Source: JBMNSK01 sp050945155 (GTDB lineage: Bacteria; Actinomycetota; Coriobacteriia; Coriobacteriales; Eggerthellaceae). Taken from it: DNA of 23,178 nucleotides. The translations under genes and the position numbers were made by a program. The notes beneath the pieces were generated by a model, which made no database searches, was not told where the DNA came from, and was given only the letters and a program-made list of their open reading frames with translations. The stretch is from the NCBI GenBank assembly GCA_050945155.1, contig JBMNSK010000021.1:1-23178 (forward strand), in the 5' to 3' direction. Every line of letters starts with the position of its first letter. The stretch's first letter is position 1. Positions 16,063 through 22,913 of the stretch are shown piece by piece.

Positions 16063-16096
16063 GGTGGGCGCGCTGCCAAGGAGTGGCGCGTCCACC
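16063..16096 (+). other. GC-rich hairpin after enzyme copy 1
   Basis: A 12-bp stem GGTGGGCGCGCT / GGCGCGTCCACC (two G-T pairs) with a 10-nt loop; no T-run follows. It starts 75 bp after the enzyme stop and may end or protect the upstream transcript. Confidence 0.6.
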
Positions 16097-16155
16097 GAAT
16101 GCTGTGATTCCACCGACGATTTTCTCTTAGATATTTAACCCCCCACGTCTCGAAC

Positions 16156-16193
16156 GACTGAGTGTGCTTCTTGCCACAAGAAGCACCTCAGTC
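16156..16193 (+). other. 16-bp hairpin before the SSS symporter
   Basis: GACTGAG (16156-16162) and GTGCTTCTT (16164-16172) pair with AAGAAGCAC (16178-16186) and CTCAGTC (16187-16193), interrupted only by one bulged T, with a 5-nt GCCAC loop. TGAATTTGTTT follows, a weak U-tract. It lies 34 bp before the symporter ATG, so it is either a terminator of the enzyme transcript or a leader element of the symporter. Confidence 0.7.
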
Positions 16194-16227
16194 TGAATTT
16201 GTTTATCGAGTTAAAGGAGGGAAGCAA

Positions 16228-17778
16228 ATGAATGCGACGCTTTTAGATGCTGGCATTGTTGTCGTCTATTTCGTCGTTATCCTGCTTGTAGGATATTACT
16301 CCTCACGTAGGGCTAAAAACTCCGATGGTTACTTAGTTGCGGGCCAGCGCCTGGGTTATGGCATGACCTTCGCTTGTCTGTCTGCGGCACTCTTAGGTGG
16401 CGCTTCTACCATTGGTACAACGACGCTAGGCTACAACTACGGCATTTCAGGCATGTGGATGGTAGTCATGTTCGGTATCGGCATGATTCTCATCGGTGTT
16501 TTTATTTACCGTCGTTTACGTAAGTTTAGGGTTGTGACGGTTGGCGAGTTACTGACGAGGCGCTTTGGTCCTACCGCAGGCGTTTTAAGTGCGTTTGTAT
16601 CTGCACTGTACTGTATTTTGGTTTGCGCGACGCAGGTCATTGCAATGGGTACTATTTTGCAAGCGCTCATGGGCTGGGATGCGACGTTCTCAATGATTTT
16701 TGTGACTGCCATCGTCATCATTTATACCTTGATGGGTGGCATGTGGTCGGTCTCCCTTACTGACTTTGTTCAGTTTTTCATCATTACCATCGGCATTATC
16801 TTTATCATGCTGCCGTTCTCAGTAGGCGCAGCAGGTGGTTTAGAGAATATTGCCGCTACCGTTCCTGCTGAATATTGGGATGTTACCAATATTGGCTGGA
16901 CGACCATTGTTCAGTTCTTCTTCCTCTACTGCTTAGGCATCATCGTTGGCCAAGATATTTGGCAGCGTTTCTTAACGGCTAAGTCAGTAAAGGTTGCACG
17001 CCGTGGTGGTATCGCTTCTGGTATCTACATCATGATTTACGGCGTTATCTGCGCTCTTATTGGTATGGCTGCCTTTGTCGTACTTCCGAATTTGGATTCG
17101 ACATCTCTTGCCTTTGCAACTTTGGCAGACACCACTGTTCCGACGGGCTTTTTGGGTATCGTGCTTACTGCCGTGTTGGCTGTTCTTATGTCCACAGCTT
17201 CTGCTGACCTTATTGCATCAACCACACTGCTCGGCAACGACATCATCAAGTATCTGCGTGAGCGCAAAGAAGATAAGTCCTATGAAGAAAAGACACTTGA
17301 AGAAGTTAAAGCAACCGACAGGCGTGACATGCGCAGGAATCGTATCACGATGATTTTCATGGGCCTGTTCGCCATGTTGGTAGCTGTTGCACTGCAAGAC
17401 GTTCTTGTTGCTCTCGACGTGTCCTACGCAGTGCTTTCTGGTGCTTTGTTCTTCCCGATTATCTTTGCACTCTTCTGGAAGCGCGCTACTCCAAAGGCTG
17501 CCATTATCAGCATCATTGGCAGTGCCATCGTAGTTTGCATCGGCCTCTTTACCATTAGTCTTACGGCCATTGAGCCTATTGCTTGGGGCCTTGTTACCGG
17601 CGCAATTCTCATGATTGTTGTAACGCTTATTGACACTCGTGGCGGACGTCAGGCGAAGGGCTTCCCGAAGCATTCGCTCGAGATGTTTGATTACTCAGAG
17701 GATGAAGACGGTACTGAAAAGATCTTCGAGAAACTTGAAAAGGCAGAAGAGGTCTTGGGACCAGAAAAGACCAAGTAA
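16228..17778 (+). CDS. Sodium:solute symporter (SSS family)
   Basis: A 516-residue membrane protein with about 13 hydrophobic segments. Family marks are SSRRAKNSDGYLVAGQRLG after helix 1, the glycine-rich SAALLGGASTIGTTTLGY, YTLMGGMWSVSLTDFVQ (typical of the SSS signature region), and VLMSTASADLIASTTLLGNDI with the Ser/Thr residues of the second sodium site. The acidic tail is cytosolic. The ATG at 16228 has AAAGGAGGG six bases upstream. Related carriers take up proline, pantothenate, urea-like or other small organic solutes; sitting between two copies of a guanidino enzyme suggests it imports that enzyme's substrate. A terminator separates it from copy 2. Confidence 0.88.
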   Translation: MNATLLDAGIVVVYFVVILLVGYYSSRRAKNSDGYLVAGQRLGYGMTFACLSAALLGGASTIGTTTLGYNYGISGMWMVVMFGIGMILIGVFIYRRLRKFRVVTVGELLTRRFGPTAGVLSAFVSALYCILVCATQVIAMGTILQALMGWDATFSMIFVTAIVIIYTLMGGMWSVSLTDFVQFFIITIGIIFIMLPFSVGAAGGLENIAATVPAEYWDVTNIGWTTIVQFFFLYCLGIIVGQDIWQRFLTAKSVKVARRGGIASGIYIMIYGVICALIGMAAFVVLPNLDSTSLAFATLADTTVPTGFLGIVLTAVLAVLMSTASADLIASTTLLGNDIIKYLRERKEDKSYEEKTLEEVKATDRRDMRRNRITMIFMGLFAMLVAVALQDVLVALDVSYAVLSGALFFPIIFALFWKRATPKAAIISIIGSAIVVCIGLFTISLTAIEPIAWGLVTGAILMIVVTLIDTRGGRQAKGFPKHSLEMFDYSEDEDGTEKIFEKLEKAEEVLGPEKTK

Positions 17779-17811
17779 GTTTTCATTGAGGTTGTTTTCT
17801 ATATGGTTTGC

Positions 17812-17850
17812 AAAAGGAGCGCCTCGTTGAAAGCGGGGTGCTCCTTTTTA
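17812..17850 (+). terminator. Terminator between the SSS symporter and enzyme copy 2
   Basis: A 12-bp stem (17812-17823 with 17837-17848; one G-T pair) and a T-run to 17849. It ends 20 bp before the copy 2 ATG, so expression of copy 2 depends on read-through or on a promoter I could not identify. Confidence 0.8.
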
Positions 17851-17869
17851 TAGGAAAAAGGAAGTTCTT

Positions 17870-18814
17870 ATGTCGTACATGGATTACTATGCCGACCTTA
17901 ATTTGAAGGATACGGCAACGAATGCTCGAGAAATCAGGGCATATTACGAAAAGAACGGAGGCTATTGTTTCAATATTACAGGGACTCTCCGCAAGGTAAT
18001 GTGTTGCTCGCCAGATTTTTACAGCATTAAAAATTATAAGAACCCTGTTGCCGAGATGAACTGCGCCAAAGATGGCGGCGATATTGACCACGAAAAGGCT
18101 AAGGCACAGCACAAAGAAATGGTGCGCACCTATCTTAAAAACGGTGTTGATGTTGAACTTTTGGAGCCTACTAATGGCTGCATCTACCAAGTATTTGCCC
18201 GGGATTTTGGTGGCTGCATCCGTGAAGGCGCTATTTTAGGTACCTTTAAGGAGCCTCAACGTTGGCCGGAAACGCCGCTTTGGGAAAAACGCTTGCATGA
18301 GCTTGGGATCCCCATTGCCGTTCGTTGTACAGCTGGGGTTATCGAAGGTGGCGACTTCGCTATGATTGGCGAGCACTGCTGTGTCTTCGGGCTGATTGAT
18401 CGTTCAGACCAGGTAGGCTTCGATTCGGTTTCTTTCCAGCTTGAAGAGCTTGGCTATGAGTGCTTGCCTATACGGCTTCCGCATAAGTGGCTCCATCTCG
18501 ATGGTTCTCTGAATGTTGTTTCTGATCACGTAGTACTGATGTGCAAGCAGATTATGCCGCCCGGTGTTATTGAGAAATTTGCGCGTAGAGACTACGACAT
18601 CATCGACGTTCCACCTGAAGATATTTTGGGCCTCAACGCAAACTGTGAAGCTATTGGTAAAAACAGGGTTATCGCAGCTGCTTCCTGCCACAAAATGAAT
18701 GAAGAGATGGACCGACATGGTCTTGAAGTTATTGAGGTAGATGTAAGCGAGATTATGCGTGGTGGCGGATGCATTCACTGCATGACCTTCCCGCTTTTGC
18801 GCGACCGCGACTAG
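17870..18814 (+). CDS. DDAH/amidinotransferase-like guanidino-modifying enzyme, copy 2
   Basis: A 314-residue paralogue of copy 1, collinear without gaps; by hand count 276 of 314 residues are identical. All motifs are kept: FARD (109-112), EGGD (159-162), HKWLHLD (205-211), GLNAN (254-258) and GGGCIHCMT (298-306, catalytic C304 expected). Differences cluster at 20-30, 57-66, 212-219 (DATFNVISE against DGSLNVVSD, next to the presumed catalytic histidine) and 265-285, so the two may differ in substrate choice. The ribosome-binding site AAAAAGGAAG sits five bases before the ATG, just after the terminator hairpin. A bidirectional terminator follows. Confidence 0.85.
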   Translation: MSYMDYYADLNLKDTATNAREIRAYYEKNGGYCFNITGTLRKVMCCSPDFYSIKNYKNPVAEMNCAKDGGDIDHEKAKAQHKEMVRTYLKNGVDVELLEPTNGCIYQVFARDFGGCIREGAILGTFKEPQRWPETPLWEKRLHELGIPIAVRCTAGVIEGGDFAMIGEHCCVFGLIDRSDQVGFDSVSFQLEELGYECLPIRLPHKWLHLDGSLNVVSDHVVLMCKQIMPPGVIEKFARRDYDIIDVPPEDILGLNANCEAIGKNRVIAAASCHKMNEEMDRHGLEVIEVDVSEIMRGGGCIHCMTFPLLRDRD

Positions 18815-18847
18815 AGGTATTAGGTTCTGGGATTACCGATACAAACG

Positions 18848-18884
18848 AAACAGGCACCTGCCAAGATAGACAGGTGTCTGTTTT
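18848..18884. terminator. Bidirectional terminator between enzyme copy 2 and merR2
   Basis: A 13-bp stem AAACAGGCACCTG / CAGGTGTCTGTTT (18848-18860 with 18871-18883, one G-T pair) and a 10-nt loop. TTTT lies on the plus side and TTTCGTTTG on the minus side, fitting convergent genes. Confidence 0.82.
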
Positions 18885-18904
18885 ACCACCTGCGTCTTTA
18901 TATA

Positions 18905-19762
18905 TTAGTTCGTGCTGCTGCTTGCCTGTTCATCAATAGGAAGGCAGAGCTCATTCAGCATTTCTTCCTTCTCATCGGTGACCGTATAGTCAACGATAAT
19001 TCTGTCGATAAGCCAAGGCATGCGGACTTTCAGGTGGTTTTCTGCCGCATAGTTTGTCAGCTCGTCAGCACTTGCAGCTGCATCAAAAAATGTTCCGCGA
19101 TGTCGTTTGCAGATATAGGATCCTGCCGGCAGGGTATAGACCTGTAAGTTCTCTGCTGTATGGCTAACTTCGCTTTTTTCTCTGCTCAGGTATGCAACGC
19201 GGAACCGATTCATTTCATGCAGGTAGAAAATAGCGGCAAATTTATTCGTTGCAAAGACAGGACTTCGTTCGGTTTTGTTTTGATAGCGAAACTCTTTTTC
19301 AATTTCATGCCAGGACTGTGCCAGTGAATCGTCGTCGGTGGAATAGGCATCCAAGACAAAACAGCTCAACCGAGGAAGGTTTTTATGTTTGATTGCGGTG
19401 TCATAAGACTGGTCCGTTACCTGGTCGAGCCAACTGTATTCCTCAAGCAGAGAACGGTGCATAGCCCAGAGACTTTCAATTTTGTCCTGAATCTTAGTAT
19501 CTTGCAATTTAAGGAGCTCTTTAGAAGATTTTAAATTGCGTTTTTCTAAGTAGTCTTTGATATCGCTCAGACCGATTCCGTTTTGAGCCAAGTCGCGAAT
19601 AGTACCAAGGCGCTCGTACTGCTGCACGGAGTAATAGCGCATTCCATGGTCATCCTGATAGACCGGTTTGAAGAGTCCTATCTTGTCGTAATACCTGAGT
19701 GTTTCAGTGGTGACATCTTGCCACTGGGCCATTTCGGTGATGGTGATAAGCCGACTTTCCAT
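18905..19762 (-). CDS. MerR-family regulator with GyrI-like effector domain (intact copy)
   Basis: A 285-residue regulator. Residues 1-75 form the MerR winged helix (ITITEMAQWQDVTTETLRYY, then MRYYSVQQYERLGTIRDL). A coiled-coil dimer helix spans about 80-125 (LKLQDTKIQDKIESL). The C-terminal domain resembles BmrR/GyrI-type small-molecule sensors, with YTLPAGSYICKRHRG and IDRIIVDYTVTDEKEE. There is no cysteine metal-sensor motif, so an organic ligand is expected. The start has GAAGGA five bases upstream. It converges with enzyme copy 2 and diverges from the small ORF at 20058, whose promoter shows MerR architecture. It is the full-length paralogue of the interrupted regulator at 12273-13115. 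Confidence 0.9.
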   Translation of the reverse strand: MESRLITITEMAQWQDVTTETLRYYDKIGLFKPVYQDDHGMRYYSVQQYERLGTIRDLAQNGIGLSDIKDYLEKRNLKSSKELLKLQDTKIQDKIESLWAMHRSLLEEYSWLDQVTDQSYDTAIKHKNLPRLSCFVLDAYSTDDDSLAQSWHEIEKEFRYQNKTERSPVFATNKFAAIFYLHEMNRFRVAYLSREKSEVSHTAENLQVYTLPAGSYICKRHRGTFFDAAASADELTNYAAENHLKVRMPWLIDRIIVDYTVTDEKEEMLNELCLPIDEQASSSTN

Positions 19763-19864
19763 ACCAGTTCCTTCCAGCGTGGACTATGCCGGTTCTTATG
19801 GGGGTTACGAATCGGTATGAGGGATTTTGAGTATAACAAAGCAAGCCTATTGCACCGTTTGTAG

Positions 19865-19880
19865 CTTTGTCCAAGACAAG
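19865..19880. promoter_or_regulatory. MerR operator-like dyad upstream of merR2
   Basis: On the minus strand CTTGTCTTGGACAAAG matches the core of the permease promoter spacer, CTTGTGTAACACAAAG, at 12 of 16 positions. The dyad is TTGTC-N3-GACAA. No proper -10 box sits at the 19-bp spacing, so it may serve autoregulation rather than activation. Confidence 0.45.
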
Positions 19881-19968
19881 GCGGTTTTTGTCGTCTTTTC
19901 TCCAGTGTTTCAAGAAACACCAGGTCACTAAGGTGTTGAAAGCGAACAAAATTCCAAGAAAAAGGGGG

Positions 19969-19999
19969 TTGCGCTTCGTGTTGGACAATGGCGTATCTT
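19969..19999 (+). promoter_or_regulatory. MerR-type promoter of the small ORF
   Basis: TTGCGC (19969-19974) and TATCTT (19994-19999) with a 19-bp spacer holding CGTGTTGGACAA. It matches the permease promoter (13252-13282) at 21 of 31 positions, with an identical -35 box and spacing. Predicted transcription start is near 20006. Confidence 0.6.
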
Positions 20000-20057
20000 T
20001 CTAATCGAAGGGTTCTCCAGTAAGAACTCCACTTTGAGCTACGGAAGGAGGTTTGTG

Positions 20058-20252
20058 ATGAGTTCCTTGAATTACGGCACCGATTCCACGAGTGAAAAAC
20101 TTGAGCGTAATCCCGAGCATGCGCAAAAAGTAGCCTCTTTTGAACTTGTGGACGGACAGAAGAATTCGCGAGAGGCTCGAAACACCTCTTTGCGAAAGAT
20201 TGCGTCAACCTTTATTGACTTTGATTGCTGGTCTTCGCTTCCGAAAGCTTAA
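20058..20252 (+). CDS. Small orphan protein, 64 aa
   Basis: Not recognised. The ATG has AAGGAGG six bases upstream, a MerR-type promoter starts about 52 nt before it and a strong terminator lies 36 bp after the stop, so the whole transcription unit is well formed. The protein is hydrophilic and charged, with no membrane helix or signal peptide, a central basic region (KNSREARNTSLRK) and one cysteine in the end FIDFDCWSSLPKA. It is divergent from merR2, hence a likely target of it. It could be an anti-activator, a small partner of the enzymes, or a non-functional ORF on a regulated small RNA. Confidence 0.55.
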   Translation: MSSLNYGTDSTSEKLERNPEHAQKVASFELVDGQKNSREARNTSLRKIASTFIDFDCWSSLPKA

Positions 20253-20287
20253 AGCCCAATCCTTACTCAGGGACGCAAAAAAGGTTT

Positions 20288-20335
20288 GCAGGCATCCTGC
20301 TACATGGCGATGTGGCAGGATGTCCTGCTTTTCTG
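20288..20335. terminator. Strong bidirectional terminator
   Basis: An imperfect 17-bp stem (20288-20305 with 20310-20328; one bulge, one G-T pair), a 4-nt GGCG loop and TTTT on the plus side. On the minus side the hairpin is followed by AAACC and TTTTTT. It serves the small ORF and the leftward PH-domain operon. Confidence 0.85.
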
Positions 20336-20366
20336 AGTAGATTCGGCTGGCAGAAGAGATCGGGTC

Positions 20367-22325
20367 TTAGTTTCTTGGCTTCATCCAGTCGAGAAGTCCT
20401 TCGCCAAATTCAGCGGTAACATCCCAGAGTGCAGTAAGGGTTTGCCTTGAACCGGCGGCAGTTGAAAGTACGATGGTTGTTACGCGTGAAGCCTTTTGAA
20501 AAGGATTGGTCCTGGTAAAGGCATACTGGATTTTTTTACGTGGGATGACGGTATAAGCAGTCGTAAGACCATCGTTGTAGGTGGCTGCATAATTTGTCGT
20601 GAACGCCGCTCCAGAGTGTTTTGCCCAAAGAACTGCGCTGACTGCGGTTATGGCTATGGTTACCACACAAATGAGAGCAATCCAAGGCGCTACTGCCGAA
20701 GCGGCGTCGAAGAATTCATTCCACCCATAGACCCGTGCACCGAAGAAATATCGTGCCGTTGGGACGCGAATAATCATAAGCAGCAGAGAAATAAGCAGAA
20801 TATAAAATGCTGCGTTGCGAATAACGCAACGCCGTATGAGTCCACGGCGCAGAGCAACTTTTGGTAGGGGGGTCAGCGTTTCGGCGGTGGGCATTTGCGC
20901 AAATTCCGGAGCGAGCCCCTTGATGATTTCTTGCGCTCTATCCAGCTTCACAAAGGGGTGAATAACAAGACCACTTTGATTGATTGTGGCGTCATTGTTT
21001 GATGATGAGTTGGAGCTGGCCGTTTTTATCCGTCCAAGCGATATCTCACAGTAGCCAAAAATTCTGCGTAAGAAGTTCTGTCTGATCTGAACACTTTGGA
21101 TGCGGTCGATGTCGATACCGCTAAAACTTCTCTGAATTATTCCGCGCTCCACTTCAATGCGCGAGCCACGACGACGAGCCCGGAAGTTTCCGTAGCCCAA
21201 AATAAGGGCAAGTATTGAAGCTGCCCAGATAATGAGAAGAACCGGTACAAAGAAAATCAGAAGAACAACTCCAACAAATTGAAATGCCAGCGGTGCAAAG
21301 ATTGCAAACGCAAGGCAGGTGAGAAGTGCCCCGACACTGGAATCGTGCGTGAGCCCCAGAAGCAAGAGCTCGGAGTTTTTAATGCCTATTTCATAGCGGA
21401 CCGGCTCCATTGCAAAAATTTCTTCCGAGGCCAGGCCGCGCCATGAGCCAATATCTCCCGTAATTGAGTCAAGGGCATTCGGTGCTTTAGATAGAGATGC
21501 GTCGCCATATGACATGCGTGCTACATCAGCTCCGACATATCCTGCTTTTCGAGCGAATAGTTCGACACGCATGCTTTCAGAAGCAGTGAGGGTGACATAG
21601 GGAATGCGTACTTCTTTATTGCTAGAGCCTCCCGCCGTATCAATGCTTACGGTACATACGCCCATAAGCCGCTGAATGAGCGATGCGCGGTGGTTAACAG
21701 ACTGAACGCGCGCATACGGTATATGAACTTGTCGTTTCGAAAGAATGCCTGAGTAGAATGAGAATTCTTTATCGCCAAAAACGTAGTACAAATGCTTGTA
21801 GGCAACCATGAAGTAGAGAAGCGCAATCAGGTAGATGACGGCGAGTATGAGAAGAAAAGCACCGACAACATACAAAGGGCCAATACCCATTCGATCTAGT
21901 TCCGTGAGCGCTTCGACGGTGGCGTCAAAGTTTGTAAAGAAAACAAAAGCGAGAACTACAAATGCAACGGAAAGCGGACGCAACCACTTATAGCTCGGGT
22001 GTACATGGTGAGCTTGTCCGGTAAGATACCCAATCGTTTCTTGGGGTGTGGCCGTCTGTGCAGGGGGGATCTGCTGGGTCTGCTGCGGTGCCGGTTGTTG
22101 ATATTGAGGTGCCGGTTGCTGGTACTGGGGTGCCGGCTGTTGGTACTGCGGCATTGGCTGCTGGTAGGGGATTTGCGGCTGCTGAGGTACCTGCGGGGTT
22201 TGCGGTGCACTTTGAGGACTCTGTGCCGGCTGTTGGTAGGGTGCTTGCGGCTGCTGAGGCACCTGCGGGTTTTGCGGGTTTGACGGCACCGGTGGCTCCG
22301 GCGCTGCATTCGGATTTCTCGTCAT
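20367..22325 (-). CDS. PH-domain membrane protein, YdbT-like, with Pro/Gln-rich N-terminal tail
   Basis: A 652-residue protein. Residues 11-92 are low-complexity, dominated by Pro and Gln, with three QYQQPAP repeats. Hydrophobic helices at about 118-130 and 150-175 precede a bacterial PH (bPH2/DUF304) domain with YYVFGDKEFSFYSGILSKRQVHIPYARVQSV; at least one further PH unit follows (RGSRIEVERGIIQRSFSGIDIDRIQSVQI), and a third, degenerate one near the C terminus (YTVIPRKKIQYAF). This arrangement resembles Bacillus subtilis YdbT. YdbS/YdbT were linked to resistance to antimicrobial peptides of other bacilli. The start at 22325 leaves four bases after the YdbS-like stop; the open frame upstream overlaps that gene and is not used. 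Confidence 0.87.
   Translation of the reverse strand: MTRNPNAAPEPPVPSNPQNPQVPQQPQAPYQQPAQSPQSAPQTPQVPQQPQIPYQQPMPQYQQPAPQYQQPAPQYQQPAPQQTQQIPPAQTATPQETIGYLTGQAHHVHPSYKWLRPLSVAFVVLAFVFFTNFDATVEALTELDRMGIGPLYVVGAFLLILAVIYLIALLYFMVAYKHLYYVFGDKEFSFYSGILSKRQVHIPYARVQSVNHRASLIQRLMGVCTVSIDTAGGSSNKEVRIPYVTLTASESMRVELFARKAGYVGADVARMSYGDASLSKAPNALDSITGDIGSWRGLASEEIFAMEPVRYEIGIKNSELLLLGLTHDSSVGALLTCLAFAIFAPLAFQFVGVVLLIFFVPVLLIIWAASILALILGYGNFRARRRGSRIEVERGIIQRSFSGIDIDRIQSVQIRQNFLRRIFGYCEISLGRIKTASSNSSSNNDATINQSGLVIHPFVKLDRAQEIIKGLAPEFAQMPTAETLTPLPKVALRRGLIRRCVIRNAAFYILLISLLLMIIRVPTARYFFGARVYGWNEFFDAASAVAPWIALICVVTIAITAVSAVLWAKHSGAAFTTNYAATYNDGLTTAYTVIPRKKIQYAFTRTNPFQKASRVTTIVLSTAAGSRQTLTALWDVTAEFGEGLLDWMKPRN
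22086..22148 (-). repeat. Tandem 21-bp repeats coding QYQQPAP
   Basis: Three near-identical 21-bp units within the Pro/Gln tail of the YdbT-like gene. A longer pair of similar segments (roughly VPQQPQ-x-PYQQP, about 36 bp) occurs at residues 22-33 and 46-57. Such units can change copy number by slippage. Confidence 0.75.
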
Positions 22326-22329
22326 CGCG

Positions 22330-22812
22330 CTACACATCCTCACGGGCGATGCGAGCAAGCTCCGCCGCATGGTCGCGCAGCTGTTCAGCAGTTTCAATGT
22401 CCAGACCAGGAATTTCGTGCTGGCCTGCAGCAGTAGAAACCGTTACGCTTTCCAGGTTAAAGGCGCGCTGAAGTGGACCTTGGCGCGTATCCGTGTTTTG
22501 AACTCGAATAAACGGGATGACGTAGCGCTTGCGCCAAATAATCCCACAAGCAATGTCGAGAAAGTCGTCATTAATTTCGTAGCGCCACCGGATATATCGG
22601 ATAGGGGGCAAGATTATGAGCCAAATTACCAGGCAGAGTAGGTAAATGGATGCGACAAATAAAACGAAGAATATAGAAAGGCCCAAACTAGCTGAAAAAA
22701 TGAATGCGAGGAGAATAAGCATTGCAAAGACTACGGTAAGCCAAATAAAGTCATTTAAACGCCAAAGATTTTTAACACGGGGACAAAGTTGATTAGCGGG
22801 TAAATCCTTCAT
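22330..22812 (-). CDS. PH-domain membrane protein, YdbS-like
   Basis: A 160-residue protein. Two hydrophobic helices (about 20-68) are followed by one bacterial PH domain: WRYEINDDFLDIACGIIWRKRYVIPFIRVQNTDTRQGPLQRAFNLESVTVSTAAG has the strand-turn pattern and the G-P-L-Q-R-x-F signature (key parts: IPFIRVQNT, GPLQRAFNL). It resembles YdbS of Bacillus subtilis in size and layout. AAAGGA lies six bases before the ATG. It is the first gene of a two-gene operon; its stop is four bases before the start of the YdbT-like gene, so translation is probably coupled and the proteins likely form a complex. Confidence 0.87.
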   Translation of the reverse strand: MKDLPANQLCPRVKNLWRLNDFIWLTVVFAMLILLAFIFSASLGLSIFFVLFVASIYLLCLVIWLIILPPIRYIRWRYEINDDFLDIACGIIWRKRYVIPFIRVQNTDTRQGPLQRAFNLESVTVSTAAGQHEIPGLDIETAEQLRDHAAELARIAREDV

Positions 22813-22855
22813 CTATATTCCTTTAGATAATTTAGTCGAACTTTCCTCTCCATAA

Positions 22856-22891
22856 TAAAGAATCCCAGCCAGAAAAATCTGACTGGGATTC
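22856..22891 (-). terminator. Terminator after the universal stress protein gene
   Basis: GAATCCCAG and CAGA pair with TCTG and CTGGGATTC (22860-22891, one mismatch, AAAA loop). On the minus strand CTTTATTATG follows. It lies 22 bp after the stop codon. Confidence 0.75.
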
Positions 22892-22913
22892 AGTTTTCAA
22901 ACAAATTTTGCTA

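Larger units (their letters stand above)
19763..20057. other. 295-bp divergent regulatory region
   Basis: Between merR2 and the small ORF. It holds an operator-like dyad (19865-19880), a MerR-type promoter (19969-19999) and on the minus strand a TATACT that may be the merR2 -10 box. No other ORF was convincing. Confidence 0.6.

Noticed and set aside
14971..16193. Guanidine riboswitch in the island's hairpins
   Set aside because: Suspected because of the guanidino enzymes, but none of the loops shows the ACGR tetraloop pair of the guanidine-II class or features I recognise from guanidine-I or -III.
22326..22397. Upstream start of the YdbT-like protein
   Set aside because: It would overlap the YdbS-like gene by over 60 bases; the ATG at 22325 directly follows that gene's stop and begins the Pro/Gln tail.
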